Positions 1 to 8,945 are shown, counted from the stretch's first letter. The stretch: 64,000 nucleotides of DNA from G963678445 sp963678445 (GCA_963678445.1 OY782877.1:2356001-2420000); one strand, 5' to 3'. Notes: a model not told the origin generated them from the letters alone. A program made the numbers and translations.

Positions 1-1332
1 GCATTAAGCGCTGAGCCTTTTTTATTTCAGGGGGCGGGCTGGGCCTTTTTATCCAAACAAGCGCGCTTCTTTTTGCTCCAGAACCATCTTTGTTTTGATT
101 GGCTACTAACAGGTGTATACATCCTTGTATTTGTTGTTGCAAGCGGTGTTGTGCTACATCGATTTACTACTCAAAGAAAAAAAAGGGGGGGGGAATCCAA
201 CACAATTCAAATCCTTTTTTTACTTGCCATTGTTATCATGCCCTTATCCGCTTTGCTATTTCTCTCTGCAATTTGGCGTCCTCTGATTCAGACGCGCTAC
301 ACGGGTTATAGTTCCTTTGCCCTTTATATTCTTGCCGCGTGGCTTGTTATGTGCATTCCCTGGCATCGCATGCGCTGGATTGCGATACTTTCTCTCTTGC
401 TGCTCTACGCATACCAACTTTCCGTCACATTGCCAGGCGCCGCCCGTACCGATTGGAAATCTGCCTATACCCATATCCAGTCCAACGCCGCCCCCAATGA
501 TATTTTGCTGGTCAAAGGCACCTTTTTGGCCTGGCATGTGTGGCGCACCAATTTTCCGGAATTTGAATGGACACATTGCCCAGCATATACCATGCAAAGT
601 ATGGCGGAAAAAAGTGAAGCCGCCTTGCGCCGTACAAATGATCCACCCAAAAATGTTTGGGGGATTGTTGCGCCCTTTGTGTTTACATTGCCTCCGCTGT
701 CTATTTTTGAAGGTGATCTACAGGCACGTGGTTTGGCTTTTGAAAAGCAGTTTTTCCCGGCAATGAATGGCGTCTATTTGTATCGCGTTCACCTGGATAG
801 CAATGCAGTCATAAAGCCTGAAAATCCACCCATCTATCCCAATACAAAATGCGATTTGCACCAGATACTGACGGATTTTGGAATTTTTCCTGAGGATAAA
901 GTGAAGTATGATACGGCGCATGCGGCACTCGAACGCACGATAGATTCCGAATGGCCACGCACGAAATTCTTTTATACGCTACTTTCCATTCTGCTAAACA
1001 ATGAAGGCTATATTAAACTCTCCACACGAGCAGCGAAGGTGGCACTTTCTATTGATTCCGACTATGCATTTGCTAATTTTGCCCTTATGCTGGCATACGC
1101 GGAACAGGGGGATTGGAATGCGGCCAAAACGTTATTTGAACGTATTCAGGGTCAGGATAAACGGAGTCATTTTCGACAGTATGTCGAGCTTCTTGCTATG
1201 ATTTATGAGAAACAGGACATTTCTTCTGCTCGTCGTGAATTTGCACGCTTAGACGAAAAAGGGTACTATCTACCCCATCTGTTGTGGCGACGGTTGGGTA
1301 TAGCTACGGAGATGGGATGTCGGATGCAGTAA
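1..1332 (+). CDS. GT-C/GT39-like membrane glycosyltransferase, 3' part, with TPR-like tail
   Basis: The frame is open from base 1, so the N-terminus lies outside the window; a TTG at 73 is only an internal codon. The visible part begins with several hydrophobic segments, including an aromatic-rich helix around 240-370 that follows a 'LSAIWRPLIQTRY' stretch typical of the C-terminal half of GT-C (GT39/PMT-like) glycosyltransferases. A soluble region follows, with the 'DWKSAY..I....PNDILLVKG' pattern often seen after the last membrane helices of this family. The last ~120 residues are alpha-helical and read as two or three TPR-like units. By family, such enzymes use polyprenyl-phosphate sugars on the periplasmic face; that role is inferred here. 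The stop overlaps the start of the flippase-like gene, which suggests translational coupling in an envelope-glycan operon. Confidence 0.6.
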   Translation, partial: ALSAEPFLFQGAGWAFLSKQARFFLLQNHLCFDWLLTGVYILVFVVASGVVLHRFTTQRKKRGGESNTIQILFLLAIVIMPLSALLFLSAIWRPLIQTRYTGYSSFALYILAAWLVMCIPWHRMRWIAILSLLLLYAYQLSVTLPGAARTDWKSAYTHIQSNAAPNDILLVKGTFLAWHVWRTNFPEFEWTHCPAYTMQSMAEKSEAALRRTNDPPKNVWGIVAPFVFTLPPLSIFEGDLQARGLAFEKQFFPAMNGVYLYRVHLDSNAVIKPENPPIYPNTKCDLHQILTDFGIFPEDKVKYDTAHAALERTIDSEWPRTKFFYTLLSILLNNEGYIKLSTRAAKVALSIDSDYAFANFALMLAYAEQGDWNAAKTLFERIQGQDKRSHFRQYVELLAMIYEKQDISSARREFARLDEKGYYLPHLLWRRLGIATEMGCRMQ

Positions 1333-2408
1333 CAAAGAACGTGCAAAGGAGTGCTTTGCAGATAGTGCGTCATCTGCCTCGTATCCTCGTAGGAGGAATA
1401 TTAGGCGGCGCCCTGTTTTGGCTTCTTTTTCACGACACGAATATGCAGGTGCTGTGTGACACTCTGGACGACATAGAAATAACTTGGGTTATCGGCGCGG
1501 AGGCCTGCATTTTTTTAGTAGTTCTGGTACGCGTTGTGCGCTGGCGTTACATCCTTTCGACATTTGCATGCGTTCCCTGGGTGAGATTGTTCTGTGCGGA
1601 ACAAATCGGCGATTTTCTCAATGCTTTGGTCCCTGCGCGTATAGGTGAGGGGGTGCGTGCGATCGTATTAAACCGTACGAGTGGAGTTGCCTTATCGCAC
1701 TGCTTTGCTACGGTCTTCATTGAGCGACTCTGCGATTTTTTTGCGGCGATTGCGATCATTGCAACGACGTTTCTGTTTATCCGTCCGTCAGAGCCACTCC
1801 AGATTCCTCAAGCATTGGTAGGTTGGCAGTTGACAATTCCGCCCGATTTTTTTTATTGGGGAGGAACACTGGCAACATCGATTTTTGTATTGGGTTTTAT
1901 ATTTATTTGGGTCTTTTACCTATGGGGTAACATTTGTCTCTCGATTCTGGAATGGGCCTTGGGCAAAGCAAAGGGCCGTTGGACAATACGTGTGAAGTGT
2001 TTTTTTATACATTTTCTTGAAAGTGTCAGGACATTGACATCCTTTGCCATAGTATTGCAGTGCTTTTTTTTGTCTGCCCTCTCTATTCTATTGGTAGGTG
2101 TGGCAGGCGTATGCTTGCTCAACGCTTTTTCCATACCTGCGCCCTGGTGGGGAATATTTACAATTCCCGCCATTATTGCAATTGCGGTGTTTCTTCCCGC
2201 AGCACCGGTTATGGTAGGGCAATTCCATCTGGGGGCAGCCGTTGCCGTACTTTTATTAGCGCCACACAGTGAAATTTCTGCGGTAAAGGCATACACACTT
2301 TTGTTTCATGCATTGGAATTTTTGACCATTATTGTTTTAGGGATAACATGCATGCTTTGGGATGGCAAACATATTTTTTACGGTTCCCGGGTAGCGTGCA
2401 AGAACTAA
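1317..2408 (+). CDS. Flippase-like membrane protein (UPF0104/LPG_synthase_TM family)
   Basis: About 363 residues with roughly eight hydrophobic segments. The conserved block 'LNALVPARIGEGVRA' followed about 25 residues later by 'FIERLCDF' matches the P-R-x-G-E...R..D signature of the lysylphosphatidylglycerol-synthase transmembrane/YbhN/AglD family, whose members act as flippase-like or lipid-linked glycosyl transfer proteins. A GTG at 1284 is possible, but I prefer ATG 1317 because GGAG (1308-1311) sits 5 nt upstream. The gene then overlaps the stop of the preceding glycosyltransferase by 16 nt, pointing to coupled translation. The substrate cannot be read from sequence; the neighbours suggest a surface lipid or glycan. 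Confidence 0.75.
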   Translation: MSDAVTKNVQRSALQIVRHLPRILVGGILGGALFWLLFHDTNMQVLCDTLDDIEITWVIGAEACIFLVVLVRVVRWRYILSTFACVPWVRLFCAEQIGDFLNALVPARIGEGVRAIVLNRTSGVALSHCFATVFIERLCDFFAAIAIIATTFLFIRPSEPLQIPQALVGWQLTIPPDFFYWGGTLATSIFVLGFIFIWVFYLWGNICLSILEWALGKAKGRWTIRVKCFFIHFLESVRTLTSFAIVLQCFFLSALSILLVGVAGVCLLNAFSIPAPWWGIFTIPAIIAIAVFLPAAPVMVGQFHLGAAVAVLLLAPHSEISAVKAYTLLFHALEFLTIIVLGITCMLWDGKHIFYGSRVACKN

Positions 2409-2454
2409 GAAAGGCGAATACGGTGGCACCTCTTTTGTTTTGACCTTTAGCGGG

Positions 2455-4074
2455 ATGAAGACGAGGTGTTATGCTGTATTTTCGGTTCTGCTTCCTGGAG
2501 CACTTGCTAGCATATACGAGGTTGTTATTTTGCAAACGCTATGGATTTCTGTACAACGCAATTTAAATATCATTGGATTGAAGACGATCCACGATTTTTT
2601 AATTTCCAACGGTAAAGCGTCCACGTTGCTTTATCTATTGCGTTTTGATAAAGAGAATGCAAAAGCCCTGCAAAGCCTGCGTTCGTTTATCGAAGACCTG
2701 AATCCGGGATTGATCGGAATCAGTCTGACTACGATAGATTTCCCCCCCGCTTTAGCGCTTACAGAGCTTCTTCGGGATTGGTTTCCAGCGATTCCGATTA
2801 TGTGGGGGGGCGTGCATCCTACGACAGTGGCAGAGGAATGCGTGCAGCATGTAGATTGCGTTTGCCGTGGCGAAGGAGAACACGTTGCGCTAGACATCGT
2901 ACGCGCATTGGAACGAGGAGAATCAATAGACCACATTTCTAATTTAGCTTACCTGAAAGAGGGGCAGCTTCATATGAACCCTTTGCGTCCGGTCGAACGC
3001 AACCTTGATGTTTTTACCGGTCCTGCCCTCATTTCTGAGCACTCCTATGTACAATTATATGACGATATAGAACCGTTTCAAATGCGTCATCTCAAACGCA
3101 ACCGCGTTTTTGGAGGATCTATATACCGTGTCCTGATAGGGCGTGGGTGTCCTATGAATTGCGCATACTGTTGTTCTCCTTATCTTACCAAGCTTTACGG
3201 TGACCGAAAGATTCGTTTACGTTCGGTGGCGCATGTGATGGCGGAATTGGAGGAAGCCCTGGAGAAAGGGCCGAAAGTCAACTATATTACTATTGCCGAT
3301 GACTGCCTCTTCGGTTATTCCAAAAAATACCTTGAAGAATTTTTCAGCGAATACAAAAAACGTATTAAAAAACCTTTTTTTGCCAAGGCCACTCCGTCTT
3401 GTGTCACGGATGAACGTATAGAGATGGCGTTGGATGCGGGCCTGGCTTGGCTGAATGTTGGATTGCAAAGCGGTAGCGGGCGGGTTTCAAAAGAGGTTTT
3501 CAGACGAGCAACGGGCCCCGATCGTTTTATCAAAGCAGCCGAGTGTATTACTCGACATAAAGTGGCCGCCTATTACGATGTTATCATCGATAATCCATTT
3601 GAATCCGAGGAGGAGCAATTTGAAACGATTGACGTACTCATGCGCACGCCCAAGCCCTACTTCCTGCAGAGCTTCTCGTTGACGTTTTATCACAAGACCG
3701 AATTGCGGGAACGCGCAGAGCGGGAGTGCCCCGAAGTGATAACAGATCCCGCGACCAAGGATTTCTATCTTCTTGACAAAAAACCGCTAAACACATTTAT
3801 TGTTCTGGTACCCACCTTGCATCAGTGGGCCATGCGTCTTTTAATGGCACGATACAGACGCTCTCCGAAGGGTTACATTACAAAAATATTATTTTCGATT
3901 GCGTTGTTGTATTGTCACGCTGTTTTAGAACCCATAGCCTACCTTCGGCTTATGTTGCGCTCGCAACGTGGTTCCATTTTTGGGGTATTACGCGTGCTTC
4001 CATCCATGATAGATTGGCGATTGATTTCCTACTTTAACCTGTTTCACACAAGTAAAGATACGACCCAGGAATAA
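2455..4074 (+). CDS. B12-binding domain radical SAM protein
   Basis: 539 residues from ATG 2455 (a TTG at 2440 is an alternative). The N-terminal ~170 residues look like a cobalamin-binding Rossmann domain: 'GLIGISLTT', 'PIMWGGVHPT' and 'VCRGEGE' are typical strand-loop motifs, although the base-off His motif DxHxxG is not seen. The radical SAM cluster motif is C232-x3-C236-x2-C239 (RGCPMNCAYC, codons near 3148-3171). The middle contains 'GLAWLNVGLQSGS', a usual SAM-domain strand. The C-terminus carries hydrophobic segments that could associate with membrane. Family members do methylations or rearrangements on lipids, hopanoids, antibiotics and tetrapyrroles. Position behind two membrane glycan/lipid genes suggests envelope lipid modification, which is inference. 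Confidence 0.8.
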   Translation: MKTRCYAVFSVLLPGALASIYEVVILQTLWISVQRNLNIIGLKTIHDFLISNGKASTLLYLLRFDKENAKALQSLRSFIEDLNPGLIGISLTTIDFPPALALTELLRDWFPAIPIMWGGVHPTTVAEECVQHVDCVCRGEGEHVALDIVRALERGESIDHISNLAYLKEGQLHMNPLRPVERNLDVFTGPALISEHSYVQLYDDIEPFQMRHLKRNRVFGGSIYRVLIGRGCPMNCAYCCSPYLTKLYGDRKIRLRSVAHVMAELEEALEKGPKVNYITIADDCLFGYSKKYLEEFFSEYKKRIKKPFFAKATPSCVTDERIEMALDAGLAWLNVGLQSGSGRVSKEVFRRATGPDRFIKAAECITRHKVAAYYDVIIDNPFESEEEQFETIDVLMRTPKPYFLQSFSLTFYHKTELRERAERECPEVITDPATKDFYLLDKKPLNTFIVLVPTLHQWAMRLLMARYRRSPKGYITKILFSIALLYCHAVLEPIAYLRLMLRSQRGSIFGVLRVLPSMIDWRLISYFNLFHTSKDTTQE

Positions 4075-4099
4075 CTAGCCGGGGCGCGGAGATATATGT

Positions 4100-4507
4100 A
4101 TGGCTGTCGATACACGCAAGATCTACCTCTGTGGGCCAATTATGGATTGTTCATCTGATGAGCAAAGTTCGTGGCGTCAGCGTGCAAAGGAGCAGTTAGG
4201 TGAAAAGTTTGTCATACTAGACCCAATGCGGCGCAATTTTCGTGATCATGAAATCGACAGTGCCAATGAGATTGTCGATTTTGATTTGCAAGACGTGCGT
4301 GATGCCGATATCCTGCTCGTAAACTACAGCAAGCCGTCCATCGGCACCTCGATGGAGGTATTTTACGCCGGTCATGATCTGGGAAAATTTATCATTGCCT
4401 TTAATCCCGCCCCCTTCCAGGACCTTTCCCCGTGGATGGTGAAATTCTGCACAAAGATCCTCCCCTCCCTCGACGATGCCCTACGCTATATCGAACGGCA
4501 TTTTTGA
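4100..4507 (+). CDS. Nucleoside 2-deoxyribosyltransferase-like protein
   Basis: 135 residues. 'IYLCGPIMD' at the N-terminus is the Y-L-x-G-P strand-loop of the nucleoside 2-deoxyribosyltransferase/DUF4406-like fold. 'DLQDVRDADILLVNY' is the D...aDilla block, and 'SIGTSMEVFYAG' supplies the catalytic-type Glu86. The length fits the family (about 130-160). Known members swap bases between deoxyribonucleosides or hydrolyse (deoxy)nucleotides in salvage and sanitation; substrate is unknown here. It starts at ATG 4100, 25 nt after the radical SAM stop, so it could be the last gene of that operon. Confidence 0.72.
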   Translation: MAVDTRKIYLCGPIMDCSSDEQSSWRQRAKEQLGEKFVILDPMRRNFRDHEIDSANEIVDFDLQDVRDADILLVNYSKPSIGTSMEVFYAGHDLGKFIIAFNPAPFQDLSPWMVKFCTKILPSLDDALRYIERHF

Positions 4508-4621
4508 GAATTCGCATAATTAGGGCTTTACCGTCTGGTGTTTTTCTGCTATTCTGAATCTTGTAAAAGGGTATTTCACACTTTTTGAGGTTTGGGGTAG
4601 GCCAATAGGGAGGATGGGGGT

Positions 4622-5329
4622 ATGAGCCAGACGCAAGTAACCACACCGTTTTTTGCTCCGCCGGCAGCACTATCACCTGCACAAGCATTGGAACGATTGC
4701 GAAAGGGGAATCAGCGTTTTGCCACCGGACAGTCGGAGCACCCTCATCGCGATACGCGTCGCCTTGCACAGGCAGGCACCGTAAACCAACGCGGCCATGC
4801 CTTTGCCACCGTGATAAGTTGTTCCGATTCCCGCGTGCCGGTAGAGTTGTTGTTTGACGCCGGCGTCATGGATATTTTCGTTGTGCGAATAGCAGGCAAT
4901 ATCTGCACCTCCGATGTAATTGCTTCAATTGAGTACGGCCTGACGCAAGTATGTACGCCTGTACTTGTTTTGCTGGGGCATACCGACTGTGGCGCGGTGA
5001 CCGCAGCGACACGGCGGTTCCAGGGGCGGGCGATGGTAGCCCCGGAAGGACATATTGCACCACTACTCGACCGTATTGAACCTGCCGTGCAACGTGCCGA
5101 GACCTTATTCCCCAAGTTAAAAACTGACGATTTGATTCCGCATGCGGTTGAAGAAAACGTATGGTGGAATTTTGAAATATTGCTGCGTCACAGCAGCATT
5201 GTGCGCAAACGACTTGCTGGGGGGGCAGTAAAAGCGGTTCCGGCGGTATATGCAATCGCCACAGGGTGTGTGCGTTGGCTACAGGAAGAACGGATGAATA
5301 AACTGCTACAAGAAGGCCACGCGGAATAG
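4622..5329 (+). CDS. Beta-class carbonic anhydrase
   Basis: 235 residues. It interconverts CO2 and bicarbonate. The zinc ligands are visible: C67-x-D69-x-R71 in 'ISCSDSRVP' and H120-x2-C123 in 'LGHTDCGAV', with the Asp-Arg dyad intact. 'RFATGQSEHPHRD' and 'VVRIAGNI' are further beta-CA landmarks. ATG 4622 follows a strong GGGAGG site about 9 nt upstream. It lacks a signal peptide, so it is cytoplasmic, presumably feeding bicarbonate to carboxylases or carbamoyl-phosphate synthetase. The TAG stop is followed three codons later by a second in-frame TAG. It is flanked by short untranslated gaps and may be monocistronic. Confidence 0.92.
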   Translation: MSQTQVTTPFFAPPAALSPAQALERLRKGNQRFATGQSEHPHRDTRRLAQAGTVNQRGHAFATVISCSDSRVPVELLFDAGVMDIFVVRIAGNICTSDVIASIEYGLTQVCTPVLVLLGHTDCGAVTAATRRFQGRAMVAPEGHIAPLLDRIEPAVQRAETLFPKLKTDDLIPHAVEENVWWNFEILLRHSSIVRKRLAGGAVKAVPAVYAIATGCVRWLQEERMNKLLQEGHAE

Positions 5330-5418
5330 GCCGAGTAGACTTTCCTTGTATGTGGAAAATGATCGGCGTATGCTGAAAAGTAACGTGAACAAATTCAAAC
5401 ATTACTGTGGGGAATAGC

Positions 5419-6768
5419 ATGCGTATCAGCAACCTGTTGGGCAACCGTTTTAAAGAACGCCCTAACGAGGCCCGCACAGAAAGCCGGGCCTTTTTGTTAC
5501 GAGGGGGCTATCTGCGTACCGACGAAGGGAGAGGCCGCTTCTGGTTGCCTCCTGGTGTGCGGGTGCGTGCTCATATTATAGAAGCCTGTCTTCGCTTCTG
5601 GACACGTTGGAATCCCCAATCAGTACAGCTTTCTGCCACACCACCAGACCGCTTCTCCTACACAACAGAAATACTGCGATGGCTGCGTGGGGAGCTTTCC
5701 AGCTACACACAACTCCCCCGCATGGTTTACACCGTGCGGCAATACGCTCCAATGCAAGGGGCGAGCGAAGAGCTCCTTTTAGACGCCTGGTTATTACACC
5801 ACGAAACGCCGCCTGCCTCTTCCCACGAAGAAGAACGCATGGCGGAAATGTATGCCATTTTGCAAAGCTGGGGGATAAGCCCGCTTTTAAGAGAAGGGGG
5901 AACACTAACATCTGAGGGGACGCATTCGGAATCCTTATGGGCTATTTGCGATGCGGGAGACACGCAGATAGCGGTATCGGAAGATGGCGCGTACTGCGCA
6001 CCGCTTGCATTGGTGAAAGTAGAGATTCCTTCCAAAGATAACGGGGAGCCCTTAGCAATAGAAAAAGTACACACGCCAGCGACGAAAACCATCGAGGCTC
6101 TGGCGGCATTCCTGCAAATCCCCTCGCACCAGACAGCCAAAGTCGTCTTCTTCGAGCAGGATGCAGAAGGGCGGCTCGTGATGGCCCTGGTTCGAGGCGA
6201 CCGGGCGGTCTCGGAAGAAAAAGTGGCGCGTCTCATCGGCGTTTCCCCCATCCCTGCAACCGAAGACGCCATACGGGCAGTAGGGGCAGAACCAGGCTAC
6301 GCCTCCCCAGTCGGTCTGGATGTATCAAAGCTACGCATATTGGCCGACCATACCGTAGCGCAATCCAGCAATCTGGTGGTTGGCGCCAACGAGCAAGAGT
6401 ACCACTTGCGCCATTTTAACCTGCAACGCGATTTGCCGCAGATTACACCGGTGGACATCGTACAGGGAGAAGCGGACGACGAGACAGAGGGAAAACATGG
6501 TCCTATTTCGGTACACCGCGCACTGAAACTGGCGACGTATGAGTATTCCGGTACCGCGTACACCCAGGCAGCACAGATGCGTTTTGACACCGCCACGGGC
6601 GACGCCGCATTCCCATTTCTGACGCACTATTCCGTCAATATAGATGCTATTTTAGTTGCTCTGATGGAATGCCGACACGACAAATTCGGCCCCCAATGGC
6701 CGCTTCCCATAGCCCCCTGGTCCGTTCACCTGCACAGCCTTAACCGCTCCAACGCAGACGTTGCCTAG
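5419..6768 (+). CDS. Degenerate prolyl-tRNA synthetase paralogue with INS/YbaK domain, ended by in-frame TAG
   Basis: 449 codons from ATG 5419 (GGGGA 5 nt upstream; GTG 5407 is an alternative). Collinear with bacterial-type ProRS. The N-terminal 'LLRGGYLR....LPPGVRV' region and 'RGELSSYTQLP' (ProRS ELSSYKQLP) are conserved. An editing INS/YbaK-like domain runs about residues 215-345 ('TKTIEALAAFLQI', 'LVMALVRGDRAV'). The catalytic core is eroded: about 35 residues between motif 1 and ELSSY are missing, motif 2 with the FRDE/RxR arginines is replaced by 'VRQYAPMQGASEELL', and motif 3 GIGVTR becomes 'THYSVNIDAIL'. Aminoacylation is therefore unlikely. The TAG at 6766-6768 is in the same frame as the anticodon-binding segment that follows without a gap. 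It is either a pseudogene or a pseudoenzyme truncated or read through at TAG. Confidence 0.75.
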   Translation: MRISNLLGNRFKERPNEARTESRAFLLRGGYLRTDEGRGRFWLPPGVRVRAHIIEACLRFWTRWNPQSVQLSATPPDRFSYTTEILRWLRGELSSYTQLPRMVYTVRQYAPMQGASEELLLDAWLLHHETPPASSHEEERMAEMYAILQSWGISPLLREGGTLTSEGTHSESLWAICDAGDTQIAVSEDGAYCAPLALVKVEIPSKDNGEPLAIEKVHTPATKTIEALAAFLQIPSHQTAKVVFFEQDAEGRLVMALVRGDRAVSEEKVARLIGVSPIPATEDAIRAVGAEPGYASPVGLDVSKLRILADHTVAQSSNLVVGANEQEYHLRHFNLQRDLPQITPVDIVQGEADDETEGKHGPISVHRALKLATYEYSGTAYTQAAQMRFDTATGDAAFPFLTHYSVNIDAILVALMECRHDKFGPQWPLPIAPWSVHLHSLNRSNADVA

Positions 6769-7026
6769 GCGGCGGATAATTTATATGATGTGTTTCGTGA
6801 GATAGGCATCAACGTGCTCTACGATGACCGTAATGTGCGCCCGGGGGTGCAATTTGCCGAGGCCGATCTCCTGGGCACGCCTATACGCATCATTGTCGGT
6901 GAACGAAACTGGCAGGAACGGAAGGTCGAATGGAAACGACGCGATTATGACAAAAAAGGCCTGCTGCCTTATGACGAAGTACTGCCAACCGTGCAACGCT
7001 GGTTGACCGAAGGCGGCAGCCTCTGA
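6769..7026 (+). pseudogene. ProRS-like anticodon-binding domain, continuation after the in-frame TAG
   Basis: This directly continues the previous reading frame after TAG 6766-6768. The residues 'AADNLYDVFREIGINVLYDDR' region, 'RPGVQFAEADLLGTP' and 'IIVGERNW' match the class IIa anticodon-binding domain at the ProRS C-terminus (consensus GIEVLLDDR..RPGVKFADAELIGIP), and it ends at the expected length. No in-frame ATG exists; an independent start could only be GTG 6790. The domain is well preserved, so the stop is either recent or tolerated. I treat it as the detached 3' part of the same gene. Confidence 0.7.
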
Positions 7027-7108
7027 GAATACTCAGATGCTACCGCCCATACACGTCTTCATTAAGCCAAGTCACTTAGTGCCTGACACTTCAAAAGCTA
7101 TCATAAAA

Positions 7109-7192
7109 ATAAAATTTTCGCTGTGGTCACGAACGGTAAGGACCATACCTAGTGCTTGCGGTCGCTGGACCGCTTTACGGCGTAGGCCCAAT
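7109..7192 (+). repeat. Dispersed intergenic repeat, copy A
   Basis: In the gap between the ProRS-like gene and fumC. It contains the block 'GGTAAGGACCATACCTA' followed by the hairpin GCGGTC-GCTG-GACCGC (about 7159-7174) and GCTTTA. The same order recurs near 18.5, 55.4 and 61.8 kb, and in degenerate form elsewhere. The last bases overlap the 3' end of fumC on the other strand, including its stop codon at 7175-7177. Confidence 0.75.
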
Positions 7193-8566
7193 CATCTTTT
7201 TAGGATCGACTGCTTTATCAAACTCTTCCTCAGTCAGCAATCCCAACCGCACCGCCTCCTCCTTCAACGTAGTGCCATTCTGATGCGCCGCCTTGGCAAT
7301 TTTGGCCGCATTGTCATAGCCAATGTGACGATTCAACGCCGTCACCAACATCAACGAATTGTTGAGTAATTCATTGATACGCGATAGGTTGGGTTCGAGC
7401 CCTGCCAGACAACGATCGGTAAAAGAAATGGCGACATCGCTCAACAGACGAATGCTTTGCAGCAGATTGTAAATCATAACCGGCTTGAAGACGTTCAGCT
7501 CAAAGTTACCCGACGCGCCTGCCACATTGATGGTGACATCGTTGCCCATGATTTGCGCCGCTACCATGGTAACCGCCTCATTTTGAGTCGGGTTCACCTT
7601 GCCCGGCATGATAGAAGAACCCGGTTCATTAGCAGGCAAGGCCAGTTCTCCAATAGCACAACGCGGCCCACTTCCCAGCCAACGGATATCATTGGCGATT
7701 TTCATGAAACTGCACGCCGCCGTCTTCAACGCGCCATGCGTCATGACCATAGCATCGTGCGCCGCCAGCGCTTCAAACTTATTCGGAGCCGGTTTGAAAG
7801 GGATTTCCGTAATCGCCGACACCTTTTCCGCCACCACTTTATCAAAGCCCTTTTTCGTATTCAGGCCCGTGCCCACCGCAGTACCGCCGATGGCCAACTC
7901 GCTTAATTTGGGGACCGTAGACTTGATGCGCGCAATACTGTTTTCCACCTGTTGCAAATAACCGGAAAATTCCTGTCCCAACGTCAGCGGCGTTGCATCC
8001 ATCAGATGCGTGCGCCCGATTTTAATAATCTTTTGATAGCTTCTTACCTTGCGCTTCAATTCATGGCGCATATGCTCCAGCGCGGGCAGCAAGCGCCCAT
8101 GGATTTGAACCACCGCGGCGATACTCATAGCGGTGGGAAAAGTGTCATTCGAAGATTGCGACATGTTCACATGATCATTTGGATGCACCGGATCTTTCGA
8201 ACCCAATTCCCCGCCCAGAATTTCAATGGCGCGATTTGAAATCACCTCATTCACATTCATATTCGTCTGCGTGCCGCTACCCGTCTGCCATACTCGCAGC
8301 GTGAAATTACCATCCAGTTTGCCCGACATTACATCGTCGCAGGCGAGGCAAATCGACTTGCACAGACGCTTTGGAAGCAGTTCCATCTCACAATTGGCCT
8401 GCGCCGCAGCTTTTTTCAGCACCCCGAAAGCATGGATCAATTCCCGGGGCATGCGTTCAATACCGATATCAAAATTCTTCATCGAACGTGCCGTCTGACA
8501 GCCATAATAGACATCGACCGGCACCTTCATTTCCCCCATCGTATCCCGTTCAATCCGGTATTCCAT
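7175..8566 (-). CDS. fumC: Fumarate hydratase, class II
   Basis: 463 residues from the ATG at 8564-8566, chosen because an AGGAGA site lies 8 nt upstream and the product then begins 'MEYRIERDTMGEMKVP' as in the family; the frame is open further upstream only through repeat DNA. It interconverts fumarate and malate in the TCA cycle without a cofactor. The aspartase/fumarase signature 'GSSIMPGKVNPTQNE' is at residues 316-330. The substrate-binding 'GSGTQTNMNVNE', 'HPNDHVNMSQSSND' and 'GRTHLMDATP' blocks are intact. Its coding end runs into dispersed repeat copy A, and about 300 bp of tandem repeats lie directly upstream. Confidence 0.95.
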   Translation of the reverse strand: MEYRIERDTMGEMKVPVDVYYGCQTARSMKNFDIGIERMPRELIHAFGVLKKAAAQANCEMELLPKRLCKSICLACDDVMSGKLDGNFTLRVWQTGSGTQTNMNVNEVISNRAIEILGGELGSKDPVHPNDHVNMSQSSNDTFPTAMSIAAVVQIHGRLLPALEHMRHELKRKVRSYQKIIKIGRTHLMDATPLTLGQEFSGYLQQVENSIARIKSTVPKLSELAIGGTAVGTGLNTKKGFDKVVAEKVSAITEIPFKPAPNKFEALAAHDAMVMTHGALKTAACSFMKIANDIRWLGSGPRCAIGELALPANEPGSSIMPGKVNPTQNEAVTMVAAQIMGNDVTINVAGASGNFELNVFKPVMIYNLLQSIRLLSDVAISFTDRCLAGLEPNLSRINELLNNSLMLVTALNRHIGYDNAAKIAKAAHQNGTTLKEEAVRLGLLTEEEFDKAVDPKKMIGPTP

Positions 8567-8580
8567 AGCGCATTCTCCTA

Positions 8581-8945
8581 TTTTTAGCTCCTTCTTTCTT
8601 TTTACGGAAAAAGAAAGAAGCAAAGAAAAACGATTATATTAAATTAGCCTCGCTCTGATTGTCCACGGCAAGGACCAAATCTCCTGGGGGCGGCCCTGGC
8701 CACCGAAAAAAGAATGAAGCAAAGAAAAACGATTGTATTAAACTAGCCTCGCTCTGATTGTCCACGGCAAGGACCAGATCTCCTGGGGGTGGCCCTGGCA
8801 CCGAAAAAAGAATGAAGCAAAGAAAAACGATTGTATTAAACTAGCCTCGCTCTGATTGTCCACGGCAAGGACCAAATCTCCTGGGGGTGGCCCTGGCCAC
8901 CGGAAAAAGAATGAAGCAAAGAAAAACGAGGATTAAAATTAGCTT
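8581..8945. repeat. Three tandem ~100-bp repeats with a 13-bp perfect hairpin
   Basis: An initial palindrome (8591-8620, CTTCTTTCTTTTT-acgg-complement) is followed by 'GCAAAGAAAAACGATT' and then three near-identical ~99-bp units. Each unit contains 'GCCTCGCTCTGATTGTCCAC', 'GGCAAGGACCA.ATCTCCTGG' and a GGCCCTGGCCACCG end. Units differ by only a few bases, so the amplification looks recent. The leading palindrome and adjoining 'GCAAAGAAAAACGA' also occur at 18418-18461. Located between fumC and murB, both on the minus strand. Confidence 0.85.

Noticed and set aside
5329..6768. Genome-wide reassignment of TAG to an amino acid
   Set aside because: Many intact genes here (carbonic anhydrase, lpxB, polA, maf, divIVA, proC) end at the family-typical length with TAG, so TAG works as a stop.
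8581..8945. CRISPR array
   Set aside because: The repeats are ~100 bp, directly adjacent without variable spacers, and no cas genes are present.
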